64,000 nucleotides of DNA from Qipengyuania xiapuensis. Its GTDB lineage: Bacteria > Pseudomonadota > Alphaproteobacteria > Sphingomonadales > Sphingomonadaceae. The notes under the pieces were generated by a model. The model saw only the letters and a program-made list of their open reading frames with translations, was not told the DNA's origin and ran no database searches. Positions 8,418 to 17,359 of this stretch are shown here, one piece after another; the stretch's first letter is position 1; every line of letters begins with the position of its first letter. The stretch lies in the NCBI RefSeq assembly GCF_019711395.1, contig NZ_JAIGNL010000001.1, positions 1,488,001 through 1,552,000 of the forward strand, given 5' to 3'. The position numbers and the translations under genes are program-made.

Positions 8418-9377
8418 ATGCCGATACGCGTCGCCGTCCAGATGGACCCGCTCGAAAGCATCAAGATCGCGGGCGACAGTTCTTTTGCCCTGATGCTCTC
8501 TGCGCAGGAGCGGGGTCACGAAGTCTGGCACTATGACGTCGGCAGCATCGCCTGGGAAAGCGACGGGACGCCCTCCGGCAAGATCACCGCTCACGCCGCT
8601 CCTGTAACCGTGCAGCGCGTGGAAGGCGACCACTTCACCGCCGGCGAGCGCCGCAGGATCGACCTTGCGAAAGACATCGACGTGATCCTGATGCGGCAGG
8701 ACCCGCCGTTCCACCTCGGATACATCAGCGCCGCTTTCCTGCTCGACCGCCTGAAGGGCACGACGCTGGTCGTGAACGACCCGCGTGAAGTCGTGAACGC
8801 ACCGGAAAAGATGTTCGTCCTCGATTATTCGCGTTTCATGCCGCCCACGATGATCGCGCGACATCTCGACGACCTGCGCGCCTTCCAGCGCAAGCACGGT
8901 TCGGTCGTTATCAAGCCGCTCCACGGCAATGGCGGCAAGGCCATCTTCCGGCTCGACGAAAAGGGCACCAACCTCTCGGCGCTGAGCGAGGTTTTTGACC
9001 AGACCTGGCCAGAGCCGCACATGATCCAGCCATTCCTTCCCGAGGTCGCCGAGGGGGACAAGCGGATCGTGCTGGTCGACGGGGAATTTGCAGGCGCAAT
9101 CAACCGTTTCCCGGGCGAAGGTGAGTTTCGTTCGAATCTCGCGCAGGGCGGCTATGCCGAGGCGGCGACGCTCACCGATCGAGAGCAGGAAATTTGCGAA
9201 GCGATGGGGCCCGAGCTCAAGCGTCGTGGCCTTGTTTTCGTCGGTATCGACGTCATCGGCGGCAAGTGGCTCACCGAGATCAATGTCACCTCGCCCACCG
9301 GAATCGTGGCAATCGACAAGTTCAACGGAACCGACACACCAGGGCGCATCTGGGACGCTATCGAGAGCAAGCTGTAA
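8418..9377 (+). CDS. gshB: Glutathione synthase
   Basis: GshB joins gamma-glutamylcysteine and glycine using ATP, the second step of glutathione synthesis. The 319-residue protein has the prokaryotic GshB N-terminal domain (AVQMDPLESI, then LMRQDPPF) and an ATP-grasp domain with VIKPLHGNGG, GDKRIVLVDGEFAGA and a C-terminal EINVTSPTGI metal-binding segment. The ATG at 8418 follows GAAGG by 7 bases. The open frame reaches further upstream into yraN but has no good ribosome site there. Confidence 0.95.
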   Translation: MPIRVAVQMDPLESIKIAGDSSFALMLSAQERGHEVWHYDVGSIAWESDGTPSGKITAHAAPVTVQRVEGDHFTAGERRRIDLAKDIDVILMRQDPPFHLGYISAAFLLDRLKGTTLVVNDPREVVNAPEKMFVLDYSRFMPPTMIARHLDDLRAFQRKHGSVVIKPLHGNGGKAIFRLDEKGTNLSALSEVFDQTWPEPHMIQPFLPEVAEGDKRIVLVDGEFAGAINRFPGEGEFRSNLAQGGYAEAATLTDREQEICEAMGPELKRRGLVFVGIDVIGGKWLTEINVTSPTGIVAIDKFNGTDTPGRIWDAIESKL

Positions 9378-9379
9378 CC

Positions 9380-9811
9380 ATGGACAACGGATTCACCCGC
9401 GCGCTCGCGCTGCTCGCCTGCATCGGCTTCCTCGCCTTCGGTATCATCCGTATCGGCGTCGGAGGCGGGTTGCTCGCCCAGTCCATGGGCATGGTCCAAT
9501 ATTCTGAGTTCGCTTCGGCAATTGCCGACACCAGCGAGTTTCTCGCGATGAGTTCCGAGCGAAGCCTCTTCGCGTTCAGCGTACAGGGTTATCTCGCCTA
9601 TATCGTGGCGATGGGTGTCGTCGTGACGATCGGGGCAATCGGGGCGCTCCGCCGGAAGAGCTGGGGCGTGAAGCTGATCGCGCTGTATCTTGCGATGCAC
9701 GCAGCGCTCTTCGCCAATTACCTGACGATCAATCCGAAGATCTGGTACCTCGTGGCCGGCATTGTCCTGTGCGCTCTGATTGCCGCGGTCAGGAAGCCCA
9801 AGCCAGCCTAG
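9380..9811 (+). CDS. Hypothetical membrane protein
   Basis: The 143-residue protein is predicted to have four hydrophobic helices (about 7-28, 68-86, 96-115 and 119-136). I do not recognise a family. It starts at an ATG two bases after the gshB stop and is probably cotranscribed. Its stop TAG shares the palindrome CTAG with the stop of the convergent xerC gene. Confidence 0.7.
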   Translation: MDNGFTRALALLACIGFLAFGIIRIGVGGGLLAQSMGMVQYSEFASAIADTSEFLAMSSERSLFAFSVQGYLAYIVAMGVVVTIGAIGALRRKSWGVKLIALYLAMHAALFANYLTINPKIWYLVAGIVLCALIAAVRKPKPA

Positions 9812-10707
9812 TCTTCGCGCTCTCGCGGGTGGGCATTGCGATAGGTGTCGAGCAGGCTCGCTGCATCGACTTTCGTGTAGATTTGTGTCGACCCCAGGCT
9901 CGCATGGCCGAGCAGTTCCTGCAGGCTACGCAGGTCGGCTCCTGCCCCCAGCAGATGCGTTGCAAAACTGTGGCGCAAGGCGTGGGGGGTGGCGGTATCG
10001 GGGAGGCCCAGCGCCCGCCGGGCGCGTGCGGTCGCTTTCTGAACCACCCCTTGTGAGAGCGGCCCGCCCTTGGCCCCCCGAAATAGCGGATCCTGCGGTC
10101 CGAACGGCCAGGGCGACTTGCGCACATAGTCGTCAAGCGCTTCGCGTATCAGCGGGACGATGGGCACGACCCTCTGCTTGTTGCCCTTGCCGGTGACGGT
10201 CAGCGTCTCGCCAAGAGGCAATACGCTTCCGGTAAGCGACAGCGCTTCCGAAATGCGCATGCCGGCACCGTATAGCAGCAGCAGAACGGCGCGATCGCGT
10301 GCGCCGATCCAGCCGTCCGCCGCGAGCGCCTCGACGGTCTCGGCAAGCCCCATGGCGTCATCCGGAGAGACGGGGCGGGGAAGCCCCTTCTTCAACCGCG
10401 GCCCGCGAAGCCGCGGCGGTTCGGTGACTTCGTGTCCGGCCTGTACCTTGGCAAAGCTGATGAACCCCTTGAGCGCCGAGAGCTCGCGCGCTGCCGATGC
10501 GTTGGTCAGACCGTCGGCCCGCCGTGCGGCTAGATGTGTGCGCAACTTGCCGGCCGGAAGGATCGCTACCGCGTCGAATGTCTCGAGGTCCAGCCGGGTC
10601 AGTAGGCGCTCGGCCGCCTTGTGATAGGCGCGCACCGTATGCGGCGAACGCCTGAGGCCGAGCGAGAGGTGATCGTGCCAAGCCTGGAGGATATCGGCGC
10701 GGCTCAA
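9808..10707 (-). CDS. xerC: Tyrosine recombinase XerC
   Basis: XerC with XerD resolves chromosome dimers at dif. The 299-residue protein has a SAM-like N-terminal domain (HTVRAYHKAAERLL) and a catalytic domain with the full set: Arg in GAGMRISEAL, Lys in TGKGNKQR, HALRHSFATHLL, LLGHASLGSTQIYTKV with the nucleophile Tyr. The open frame runs to 10803, but a TTG at 10707 overlapping the hemW stop as TTGA gives the usual XerC length, so that start is preferred. The gene is convergent with the membrane protein downstream of gshB. Confidence 0.9.
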   Translation of the reverse strand: MSRADILQAWHDHLSLGLRRSPHTVRAYHKAAERLLTRLDLETFDAVAILPAGKLRTHLAARRADGLTNASAARELSALKGFISFAKVQAGHEVTEPPRLRGPRLKKGLPRPVSPDDAMGLAETVEALAADGWIGARDRAVLLLLYGAGMRISEALSLTGSVLPLGETLTVTGKGNKQRVVPIVPLIREALDDYVRKSPWPFGPQDPLFRGAKGGPLSQGVVQKATARARRALGLPDTATPHALRHSFATHLLGAGADLRSLQELLGHASLGSTQIYTKVDAASLLDTYRNAHPRERED

Positions 10708-11858
10708 CTGCTCACCAGTTCTGCGGGCACGAGTTCGCCGAGCAGCGCGTCGAGCAAGGGCATACCCGCATCGGTGACGCCGAAGCGCTCGCCATCCTGC
10801 CACGTGAGGCCGAGCCCGCAGTAGAGGTCGCGTTTTTTCGCGTCCACGAGCTGCCCGGAGGGGATATCGAACCTGCGGGCTATGCCGCTCAGATCGACGC
10901 CTTCTGTCAGCCGAAGGCCCATGAGCAAGGCTTCCGAGGCCTGTTCGCGTCTGCCAAGTTGACGCGCTTCGACGATACCGTCTCCCTGTTTCGCAACAGC
11001 GGTGAGGAAGTTCTCGGGCTTCTTGTGCCGCAGGGTCGCAATCCCGTCACGCCGTCCATGCGCCCCCGGACCGATGCCGTGGTAATCGAGATAGCGCCAG
11101 TAGGTCAGGTTGTGCCTGCTCTCCTCGCCGGGACGGGCATAATTGCTGATCTCGTAAGCAGGCAGGCCTGCGGCGGCTGTCATTTCGCGGGTGAGGGCAA
11201 AGAGATCGGCGGCCGGATCGTCCTCGAGCGGGTCGAACACGCCGCGCCTCACATCGGTTGCGAAGCGCGTCGTCGGTTCGATCGTCAACTGGTAGAGCGA
11301 CATGTGCGAGGTGCCGAGCGTCAGCGCCTCGGAAAGTTCCTGGCGCCAATCCTCGGGCGTCTGGTCCGGGCGAGCGTAGATCAAGTCGATCGAGACACGT
11401 GCGAAATGCTTCTGCGCAATTGCAACCGCGTCGAGGGCCTCTTGCGCTCCGTGAAGGCGACCGAGAAACTTGAGCACATCGTCGCGCAGGCTCTGCACGC
11501 CAAGCGACACGCGATTGATACCCGCGCTCGCAAGATCGGCGAAGTTCGCCGCTTCGACCGATGAGGGATTGCCCTCCAGCGTGATCTCGATGCCGGGTGC
11601 AAATCCCCAGAGCCGCTCAGCCTCGTTCAACAGTGACGCCACGAGGGCAGGCGGCATCAGCGATGGCGTTCCGCCACCGAAGAAGATGCTGGCGAGCGGC
11701 TCATGGCTGTGCGCAGCCGCGTGTTCGGCGCCCATGTCGGCAAGCAACGCAGCCTCCCACGCGGACATGTCGGTTCGCTCGCGGACATGGCTGTTGAAGT
11801 CGCAATAGGGGCATTTCGCGAGACAGAATGGCCAGTGGATGTAAAGCGATCGCGCCAA
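10704..11858 (-). CDS. hemW: Radical SAM family heme chaperone HemW
   Basis: HemW is a radical SAM protein that binds and delivers heme, formerly annotated as a coproporphyrinogen oxidase-like protein. The 384-residue sequence has the CxxxCxxC cluster motif near the N-terminus (FCLAKCPYCDFNSHV), GGGTPSLM, and later RVSLGVQSL and LIYARPDQT, all typical of the HemN/HemW superfamily. The extended N-terminal cysteine arm of true HemN is missing, which favours HemW. The start is TTG at 11858, supported by GAAGG six bases upstream. xerC overlaps the stop by 4 bases. Confidence 0.9.
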   Translation of the reverse strand: MARSLYIHWPFCLAKCPYCDFNSHVRERTDMSAWEAALLADMGAEHAAAHSHEPLASIFFGGGTPSLMPPALVASLLNEAERLWGFAPGIEITLEGNPSSVEAANFADLASAGINRVSLGVQSLRDDVLKFLGRLHGAQEALDAVAIAQKHFARVSIDLIYARPDQTPEDWRQELSEALTLGTSHMSLYQLTIEPTTRFATDVRRGVFDPLEDDPAADLFALTREMTAAAGLPAYEISNYARPGEESRHNLTYWRYLDYHGIGPGAHGRRDGIATLRHKKPENFLTAVAKQGDGIVEARQLGRREQASEALLMGLRLTEGVDLSGIARRFDIPSGQLVDAKKRDLYCGLGLTWQDGERFGVTDAGMPLLDALLGELVPAELVSS

Positions 11859-11906
11859 GGTCTGCCTTCACGTCAAATTAAGCGGGAGGTTGTTCTATAG
11901 CGATGC

Positions 11907-12473
11907 ATGGACGGGTCGAAAATCATCATCGCTGCGCTGGCCGGAATGGCTGCGCTCTCTGCCACGGGTGTGGCCGTTTCCGCAAGCGCGCGAGACAGCG
12001 GCGCCGAGCGGGCATATTACGACAATCGCATGAACGACCGGCTCGCGGTTCGCCTCCTCGACGCGCATAATCGCGAGCGGGAAAGCCTCGGCTTGCCGCG
12101 GCTCAAGTGGAACCGCGCACTTGAGCGCGAAGCCGGGGAATGGGGCCGGGAACTCGCACGCAAGGGCAGGCTCGAACATGCCGACAACAAGCGCCGCAAC
12201 GGCACCGGCGAGAACCTGTGGATGGGCAGCGCCGGTCAATGGGACGTTCTGAGCGGCCTCCAGATGATGATCGACGAGAAGCGTATGTACCGGCACGGCG
12301 ATTTCCCCGAGATATCGACCACGGGAAAATGGGCAGACGTCGCGCACTACACCCAGATCGTCTGGCGCGACACGCAGGAGGTCGGTTGCTCGGTCGTCAC
12401 CGACAGGGGCTGGGACGTTCTGGTCTGCCGCTATTGGCCCTCAGGCAACGTCTGGGGCCAGAAAGCCTACTGA
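11907..12473 (+). CDS. CAP/SCP-domain secreted protein
   Basis: The 188-residue protein has an N-terminal signal-like segment (about 1-29, ending ASA) and a CAP (cysteine-rich secretory/PR-1) domain. Hallmarks are LDAHNRERESLGLPRLKWN, GENLWMG, and VAHYTQIVWRDTQEVGCSV, with a final VCRYWPSGN. These match the CAP1-CAP4 motifs including the putative metal-binding His and Glu residues. The bacterial role is uncertain. It ends back to back with rdgB: the two stops together form TGATCA. Confidence 0.88.
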   Translation: MDGSKIIIAALAGMAALSATGVAVSASARDSGAERAYYDNRMNDRLAVRLLDAHNRERESLGLPRLKWNRALEREAGEWGRELARKGRLEHADNKRRNGTGENLWMGSAGQWDVLSGLQMMIDEKRMYRHGDFPEISTTGKWADVAHYTQIVWRDTQEVGCSVVTDRGWDVLVCRYWPSGNVWGQKAY

Positions 12474-13100
12474 TCAACCGAACTGTTTGGCGGTGAGCTT
12501 TGCGAAGGCATCGGCCCGGTGGCTGATGGCGTGCTTCTCTTCGGGATCGATCTCCGCAAAGGTCTGCTCGCGGCCCTTGGGCACGAAGACGGGATCATAG
12601 CCGAAGCCCATTTCGCCGCGCGGAGGCCAGGTCAGTGTCCCGGGAGCGGTACCTTCGTAAACCGCCTGCTCTCCATCGGGCCAGGCGATCGCAAGCACGC
12701 AATGGAAGGCGCAGGAGCGGTCGACATCCGCGCCCTTCTGCTGGAGCATTCCCTCGACCTTGCCCATGGCCATGTACCAGTCGCGGCCCGGATCGCCTTC
12801 GAACCACTGCCGTTCGGCCCAGTCCGCCGTATAGACACCCGGGCGGCCATCCAGCGCATCGACGGAAAGGCCGCTGTCGTCGGCGAGGGCAGGGAGGCCC
12901 GAAGCCTCCGCCGCCGCCCGTGCCTTGATGAGGGCGTTTTCGACGAAGGTCGTGCCCGTTTCCGCCGGTTCGGGCAGGCCCAGCGAGCCTGCGGAGATGC
13001 ACTTGACGCCATGAGGGGCGAGCAGCGCGGAAATCTCCTTGAGCTTGCCTTCGTTGTGCGTGGCGATCACGAGGCTGCCCGAACCGATGCGGCGTGTCAT
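12474..13100 (-). CDS. rdgB: XTP/dITP diphosphatase (RdgB/HAM1)
   Basis: This housecleaning enzyme hydrolyses non-canonical purine nucleotides such as dITP and XTP. The 208-residue protein shows [13 protein letters not shown], the acidic [20 protein letters not shown] motif, the central FGYDPVF and the C-terminal SHRADAF that define the family. The ATG overlaps the rph stop by 4 bases. The rph-rdgB pair is a common arrangement. Confidence 0.95.
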   Translation of the reverse strand: MTRRIGSGSLVIATHNEGKLKEISALLAPHGVKCISAGSLGLPEPAETGTTFVENALIKARAAAEASGLPALADDSGLSVDALDGRPGVYTADWAERQWFEGDPGRDWYMAMGKVEGMLQQKGADVDRSCAFHCVLAIAWPDGEQAVYEGTAPGTLTWPPRGEMGFGYDPVFVPKGREQTFAEIDPEEKHAISHRADAFAKLTAKQFG

Positions 13101-13813
13101 GCGCGGGTCGCCTCGTCCTGTGCGCGGAAGATGTCCGCACAGCCCATCTGCGCGAGGCGCAGGAGGCGCAGGAACGCTTCCTCGTCATAGGGGGCACCTT
13201 CGGCCGTGGCCTGTGCCTCGGCGATCTTGCCGCCTTCGATCAGCACGAAGTTGGCATCTGCATCGGCATTGCTGTCCTCGGGATAGTCGAGGTCGAGTAC
13301 CGGAGTGCCGTTGTAGATGCCGCAGGAAATCGCCGCGACTTTTGCAGTGATAGGATCCTCGACAATGTCGCCCGATTTCATCAGGCCGTTAACCGCGAGG
13401 CGCAGCGCGACCCAGGCGCCCGAAATCGAGGCGGTGCGCGTGCCGCCATCTGCCTGAATGACGTCGCAATCGAGCGTGATCTGGCGTTCGCCGAGCTTCT
13501 TCATATCTACGACAGCGCGCAAACTACGTCCGATAAGGCGCTGGATTTCCTGAGTTCGTCCGCTCTGCTTGCCCTTGGCCGCTTCGCGCTGGCCGCGGGT
13601 GTGCGTCGCACGCGGAAGCATCGAGTATTCGCCGGTGACCCAGCCTTCGCCCTTGCCGCGCAGCCACGGCGGAATGCGTTCTTCCACGCTGGCGGTGCAC
13701 AGGACGCGGGTCTCTCCGAAGCTGATCAGGCAGCTGCCTTCGGCGTGCTTCGTGTAACCGGTCTCGATGGTGATGGCGCGCATTTCGTCGGGCGCGCGTC
13801 CTGAAGGTCGCAT
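13097..13813 (-). CDS. rph: Ribonuclease PH
   Basis: RNase PH is a phosphorolytic 3-prime exoribonuclease that trims tRNA precursors. The 238-residue protein begins [12 protein letters not shown], the classic N-terminus, and carries [19 protein letters not shown], the RNase PH signature, plus [19 protein letters not shown] four codons upstream (13825) lengthens the frame, but the ATG at 13813 with GGAGA 5 bases before it is the better start. It overlaps rdgB by 4 bases. Confidence 0.95.
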   Translation of the reverse strand: MRPSGRAPDEMRAITIETGYTKHAEGSCLISFGETRVLCTASVEERIPPWLRGKGEGWVTGEYSMLPRATHTRGQREAAKGKQSGRTQEIQRLIGRSLRAVVDMKKLGERQITLDCDVIQADGGTRTASISGAWVALRLAVNGLMKSGDIVEDPITAKVAAISCGIYNGTPVLDLDYPEDSNADADANFVLIEGGKIAEAQATAEGAPYDEEAFLRLLRLAQMGCADIFRAQDEATRA

Positions 13814-13861
13814 CAATGTCTCCAATGCAGTCGAATCTCTGGTGAGCGGATTAGGACCAAG

Positions 13862-13881
13862 CCCCTTGAGGCCGCAAGGGG
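13862..13881. promoter_or_regulatory. Inverted repeat upstream of hrcA, with a possible promoter
   Basis: CCCCTTG (13862-13868) and CAAGGGG (13875-13881) form a perfect 7-bp inverted repeat with a 6-base spacer, 19 bases before the hrcA start. TTGAGG (13866-13871) lies 16 bases from TAGATA (13888-13893), so it may be part of a promoter. No CIRCE element is seen. Confidence 0.35.
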
Positions 13882-13899
13882 AGTGGTTAGATAGGACAC

Positions 13900-14943
13900 A
13901 TGAATTCCCCGCCGCTCACCGATTTGTCCGACCGCGCACGCGAGATATTCCGCCTCGTGGTGGAAGGTTATCTCGAAAGCGGCTCTCCGGTGGGTTCGAA
14001 AGCGCTTGCGGGCGAGGGCGGGGTAAACCTCTCGCCTGCCTCGATCCGTTCCGTCCTCGCGGAGCTGGAACAACGCGGCCTCTTGGCCGCACCGCATACG
14101 AGCGCCGGGCGCATGCCGACTGACAGCGGGCTGCGCCTTTTTGTCGACGCGATGATGCAGGTCGCAGAGCCCACCGCGCAGGAGCGTGCGGCGATCGAAC
14201 AGAGGATCGGCGAGCCCGGACCGATCGAACGCGCGCTCGAGCAGACCAGCGCCTTGCTCTCCGATCTTTCGGGTGCAGCCGGCATGGTCATGGTTCCGCG
14301 CCGCGAGCCACGCCTTGCGCAGGTCTCACTGACCGCTCTCGATGCAAATCGCGTGCTGGCGGTGCTCGTGGGCGAAGACGGCAATGTCGAAAACCGCATC
14401 CTCGCGCTTCCTGCAGAGGCTCTTGGGACCTCGCTCGAACAGGCGAGCAATTTCCTTACCGCCAAGGCCGAGGGCCGCACACTGGCCGAGGCAGCCCGAC
14501 TGGTTGAACAGGAGATCGCCAGCGGTCGAAGCGCACTGGACGAGGCCAGTCGTGATCTCGTGGCTCGCGGGCTTGCGACCTGGACGGAGGATGCGTCCAA
14601 CCGGCCCGTCCTGATCGTTCGCGGTCAGGCGAATCTCCTCGACGAGACTGCGCTGTCGGATATCGAGCGCGTCCGTTCGCTCCTCGACGACCTCGAAAAC
14701 AAGCAATCGGTCTCCAGCCTGCTCGAAAGCGCACGCGAGGCCGAAGCCATGCGGATTTTCATCGGTAGCGAGAACCGTCTCTTCTCGCTTTCGGGCTCTT
14801 CGGTCATCGCCTCCCCCTATCGCGATCGCGAGGGGAAGGTGGTCGGCGTGCTGGGTGTGATCGGCCCGACTCGGTTGAATTACGCGCGTGTCGTCCCCAT
14901 GGTGGACTTCACGGCCCGCTCCTTGGGCAAACGAATTGGATGA
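13900..14943 (+). CDS. hrcA: Heat-inducible transcription repressor HrcA
   Basis: HrcA represses groESL and sometimes dnaK operons by binding CIRCE elements. The 347-residue protein has the N-terminal winged helix ([61 protein letters not shown]), then the inserted dimerisation and GAF-like regions, and the C-terminal [26 protein letters not shown]. The ATG follows a short leader without a strong ribosome site. grpE follows 12 bases after the stop, a conserved alphaproteobacterial pair. Confidence 0.95.
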   Translation: MNSPPLTDLSDRAREIFRLVVEGYLESGSPVGSKALAGEGGVNLSPASIRSVLAELEQRGLLAAPHTSAGRMPTDSGLRLFVDAMMQVAEPTAQERAAIEQRIGEPGPIERALEQTSALLSDLSGAAGMVMVPRREPRLAQVSLTALDANRVLAVLVGEDGNVENRILALPAEALGTSLEQASNFLTAKAEGRTLAEAARLVEQEIASGRSALDEASRDLVARGLATWTEDASNRPVLIVRGQANLLDETALSDIERVRSLLDDLENKQSVSSLLESAREAEAMRIFIGSENRLFSLSGSSVIASPYRDREGKVVGVLGVIGPTRLNYARVVPMVDFTARSLGKRIG

Positions 14944-14955
14944 CAGGGTTTTTCA

Positions 14956-15561
14956 GTGAACGACGATAAGATGAAAGAACCGCAGGACAACGCGGTCGAT
15001 GAAGAAGTAGCGCGCGAGATGGAAGGCGTGCCCGAGCACCTGCGTGACGATGGCGGCGAGGACGAAGCCGGTAACGCGGACGATGCTCTCGAACAGGCTC
15101 TCGAAAGCCTGCGCGGCGATCTCGAAGCGGCCAAGCAGGATGCGCTCTATGCCCGCGCCGAGACCCAGAACGTGCGCCGCCGCATGGAGAAGGACGTGCA
15201 GGATGCGCGCAACTATGCCGCGACCGGATTTGCACGCGACATCCTCAGCGTTGCCGACAACCTTGGCCGGGCGCTTGATGCGATCCCCGCCGAACAGCGC
15301 GAGGATGAGAAACTCAAGGGCTTCATCGCCGGTATCGAGGCCACGCAGCGCGAGCTGGAAAAGGTCTTCAACCAGAACGGCATCACGCGCATCGCTGCCA
15401 AGGGCATGCCGCTCGATCCGAACCAGCACCAGGCGATGATGGAAATCCCGACCGAGGATGCAGAACCCGGCACCATCGTGCAGGAAATGCAGGCTGGCTA
15501 CATGATCAAGGATCGCCTGCTGCGCCCGGCCATGGTCGGCGTGGCGAAGAAGCCGGATTGA
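14956..15561 (+). CDS. grpE: Nucleotide exchange factor GrpE
   Basis: GrpE releases ADP from DnaK. The 201-residue protein has an acidic, disordered N-terminus (about 1-50), a long coiled-coil helix (LEQALESLRGDLEAAK through NVRRRMEKDVQDARNYA) and the C-terminal beta domain (PNQHQAMMEIPTEDAEPGTIVQEMQAGYMIKDRLLRPAMVGVAK). The start is GTG at 14956 with AGGG 7 bases upstream. An ATG at 14971 is an alternative. It is in an operon with hrcA, while dnaK and dnaJ are 4 kb away. Confidence 0.95.
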   Translation: MNDDKMKEPQDNAVDEEVAREMEGVPEHLRDDGGEDEAGNADDALEQALESLRGDLEAAKQDALYARAETQNVRRRMEKDVQDARNYAATGFARDILSVADNLGRALDAIPAEQREDEKLKGFIAGIEATQRELEKVFNQNGITRIAAKGMPLDPNQHQAMMEIPTEDAEPGTIVQEMQAGYMIKDRLLRPAMVGVAKKPD

Positions 15562-15586
15562 TAATCGACCGTTTGGGAGAGGAACG

Positions 15587-17338
15587 ATGAGGACAGCCAT
15601 TCTCGGAGCGGCGGTCCTCGCCGCCTCTGCGTTCGCAATGCCCCTGTCTGCGCAGGAGAGCGCAGACGAGAAGCTGGCGGCGCTCGGTGACAGTTACCAG
15701 GACTACCAGCTCGCCCAATACGGCTTTGTCGAGGGCGAGAGTGGCGGAACGCGGCAGGGCGACAGGCTCTGGTCGGTGACGCCCCAGGCCGAGCGTGCCC
15801 GTGCCGCCCGCTACGCGCAGTTCCTGGAGCAGCTATCTGCGCTAGAGCAGGAAGGCCTTTCCGACGCTGCGACCACCGATGCGCTCGTCCTTCGTACCCT
15901 GCTAGAGAGCAATATCGGCGATGTCCGCTTTGCCGAGTGGGAGATGCCCTTCAACAGCGACAGCAACTTTTGGTCCTACCTCGCGGGCAGTCGCGGTTTC
16001 GGCAGCATCGAGGACTACGAGAACTACATCGGCCGGATGAACGATATCCCGCGCTATTTCGCGGAGCATACCGCCAACGCGCGTGCCGGACTTGATCGCG
16101 GCTTCTCGGTTCCTCGAGTGACCCTTGAAGGCCGCGACGTTTCGATCGCTTCTTACGTCGTCGACGATCCTGAGAAGAGCCCGTTCTGGCGGCCTTTCGC
16201 GGATATGCCGGAGAGCATTCCGGCCGAGGATCGAGATCGCCTGAAAGCCGCAGGACGGGCCGCAATTCGCGACAGCGTGACGCCGGCCTATGCCGACTGG
16301 CTCGCCTTTTTCCGGGGCGAGTACATGACCCGCGCCCGCACCAGCCTCGGGGCGAGCGAGTTTCCCGAAGGCGCCGATTATTATGCGCAGCAGATCCGCC
16401 AGTATACCACGCTCGACCTGAGCGCGGAGGAGATCCACCAGATCGGCCTCGACGAGGTCGCGCGCATTACGGCTGAGATGGAGAAGGCCAAGGCCGACGC
16501 AGGCTTCGATGGCACTCTGGAAGAGTTCATCGCCTTTCTGCGCACCGATCCGCAATTCGTCGCCGATACGCCGGACGAGCTGATGGGTGTGGCTGCCTAC
16601 ACCGCCAAGCGCGTTGACGATAAGCTGGGCGAGTATTTCGGTTTCCTGCCGCGCTATCGCCATGGCATACGCCCGGTCGATCCCGCGATCGCGCCGTTCT
16701 ATACTGCGGGCAGGGGCGGGCTCGAATACTGCCAGATCAACACGCACGATCTGCCGTCGCGTCCGGTTTACAACATTCCCGCGCTGACCATGCACGAGTG
16801 TGCGCCCGGCCACTCCTTCCAGGCAGCCATCGCACTCGAGCGTGAAGCTGCTCCGCGCTTCCGTCGCCAGACCTATTTCTCCGGCTTCGGCGAGGGATGG
16901 GGGCTCTATACCGAGTATCTCGGCAACGAGATGGGCATCTACCGCAATCCCTACGAGCGTTTCGGCCAGCTATCATACGAGATGTGGCGCGCCGCGCGGC
17001 TCGTGATCGACACCGGCCTCCACCATTATGGCTGGACCCGCGAACAGGCGGTCGATTACCTGTCCAGTCACACGGCACTGTCAGACCGCGAAGTAGGGAC
17101 GGAGATCGATCGCTACATCAGCTGGCCGGGTCAGGCGCTGGCCTACAAGCTGGGCGAGATGACCTTGCGGCGTCTTCGTGCGAAAGCCGAGGCCGAGCTT
17201 GGCGATGACTTCGACATCCGCAAGTTCCACGATGTCGTTCTTTCGCTTGGGTCGGTACCGCTGCCCGCGCTCGAAGAGCGGATCGATGCTTTCATCGTGG
17301 ATGGCGGGCAAGGCCTGCCCGGAGTGACCTACGATTAG
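15587..17338 (+). CDS. DUF885 family periplasmic protein (putative metallocarboxypeptidase-like)
   Basis: The 583-residue protein has an N-terminal signal peptide (about 1-22, ending LSAQ) and the DUF885 fold. The key motif is HECAPGH at residues 403-409, an HExxxxH metal site typical of the family, with FGEGWGLYTEYLG about 40 residues later supplying a further Glu. DUF885 proteins resemble M3-type peptidases, but the substrate is not known. It stands alone after grpE, with an AGAGAGGAACG ribosome site. Confidence 0.9.
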   Translation: MRTAILGAAVLAASAFAMPLSAQESADEKLAALGDSYQDYQLAQYGFVEGESGGTRQGDRLWSVTPQAERARAARYAQFLEQLSALEQEGLSDAATTDALVLRTLLESNIGDVRFAEWEMPFNSDSNFWSYLAGSRGFGSIEDYENYIGRMNDIPRYFAEHTANARAGLDRGFSVPRVTLEGRDVSIASYVVDDPEKSPFWRPFADMPESIPAEDRDRLKAAGRAAIRDSVTPAYADWLAFFRGEYMTRARTSLGASEFPEGADYYAQQIRQYTTLDLSAEEIHQIGLDEVARITAEMEKAKADAGFDGTLEEFIAFLRTDPQFVADTPDELMGVAAYTAKRVDDKLGEYFGFLPRYRHGIRPVDPAIAPFYTAGRGGLEYCQINTHDLPSRPVYNIPALTMHECAPGHSFQAAIALEREAAPRFRRQTYFSGFGEGWGLYTEYLGNEMGIYRNPYERFGQLSYEMWRAARLVIDTGLHHYGWTREQAVDYLSSHTALSDREVGTEIDRYISWPGQALAYKLGEMTLRRLRAKAEAELGDDFDIRKFHDVVLSLGSVPLPALEERIDAFIVDGGQGLPGVTYD

Positions 17339-17359
17339 GCCACCCCGGACCGGCTGAAA

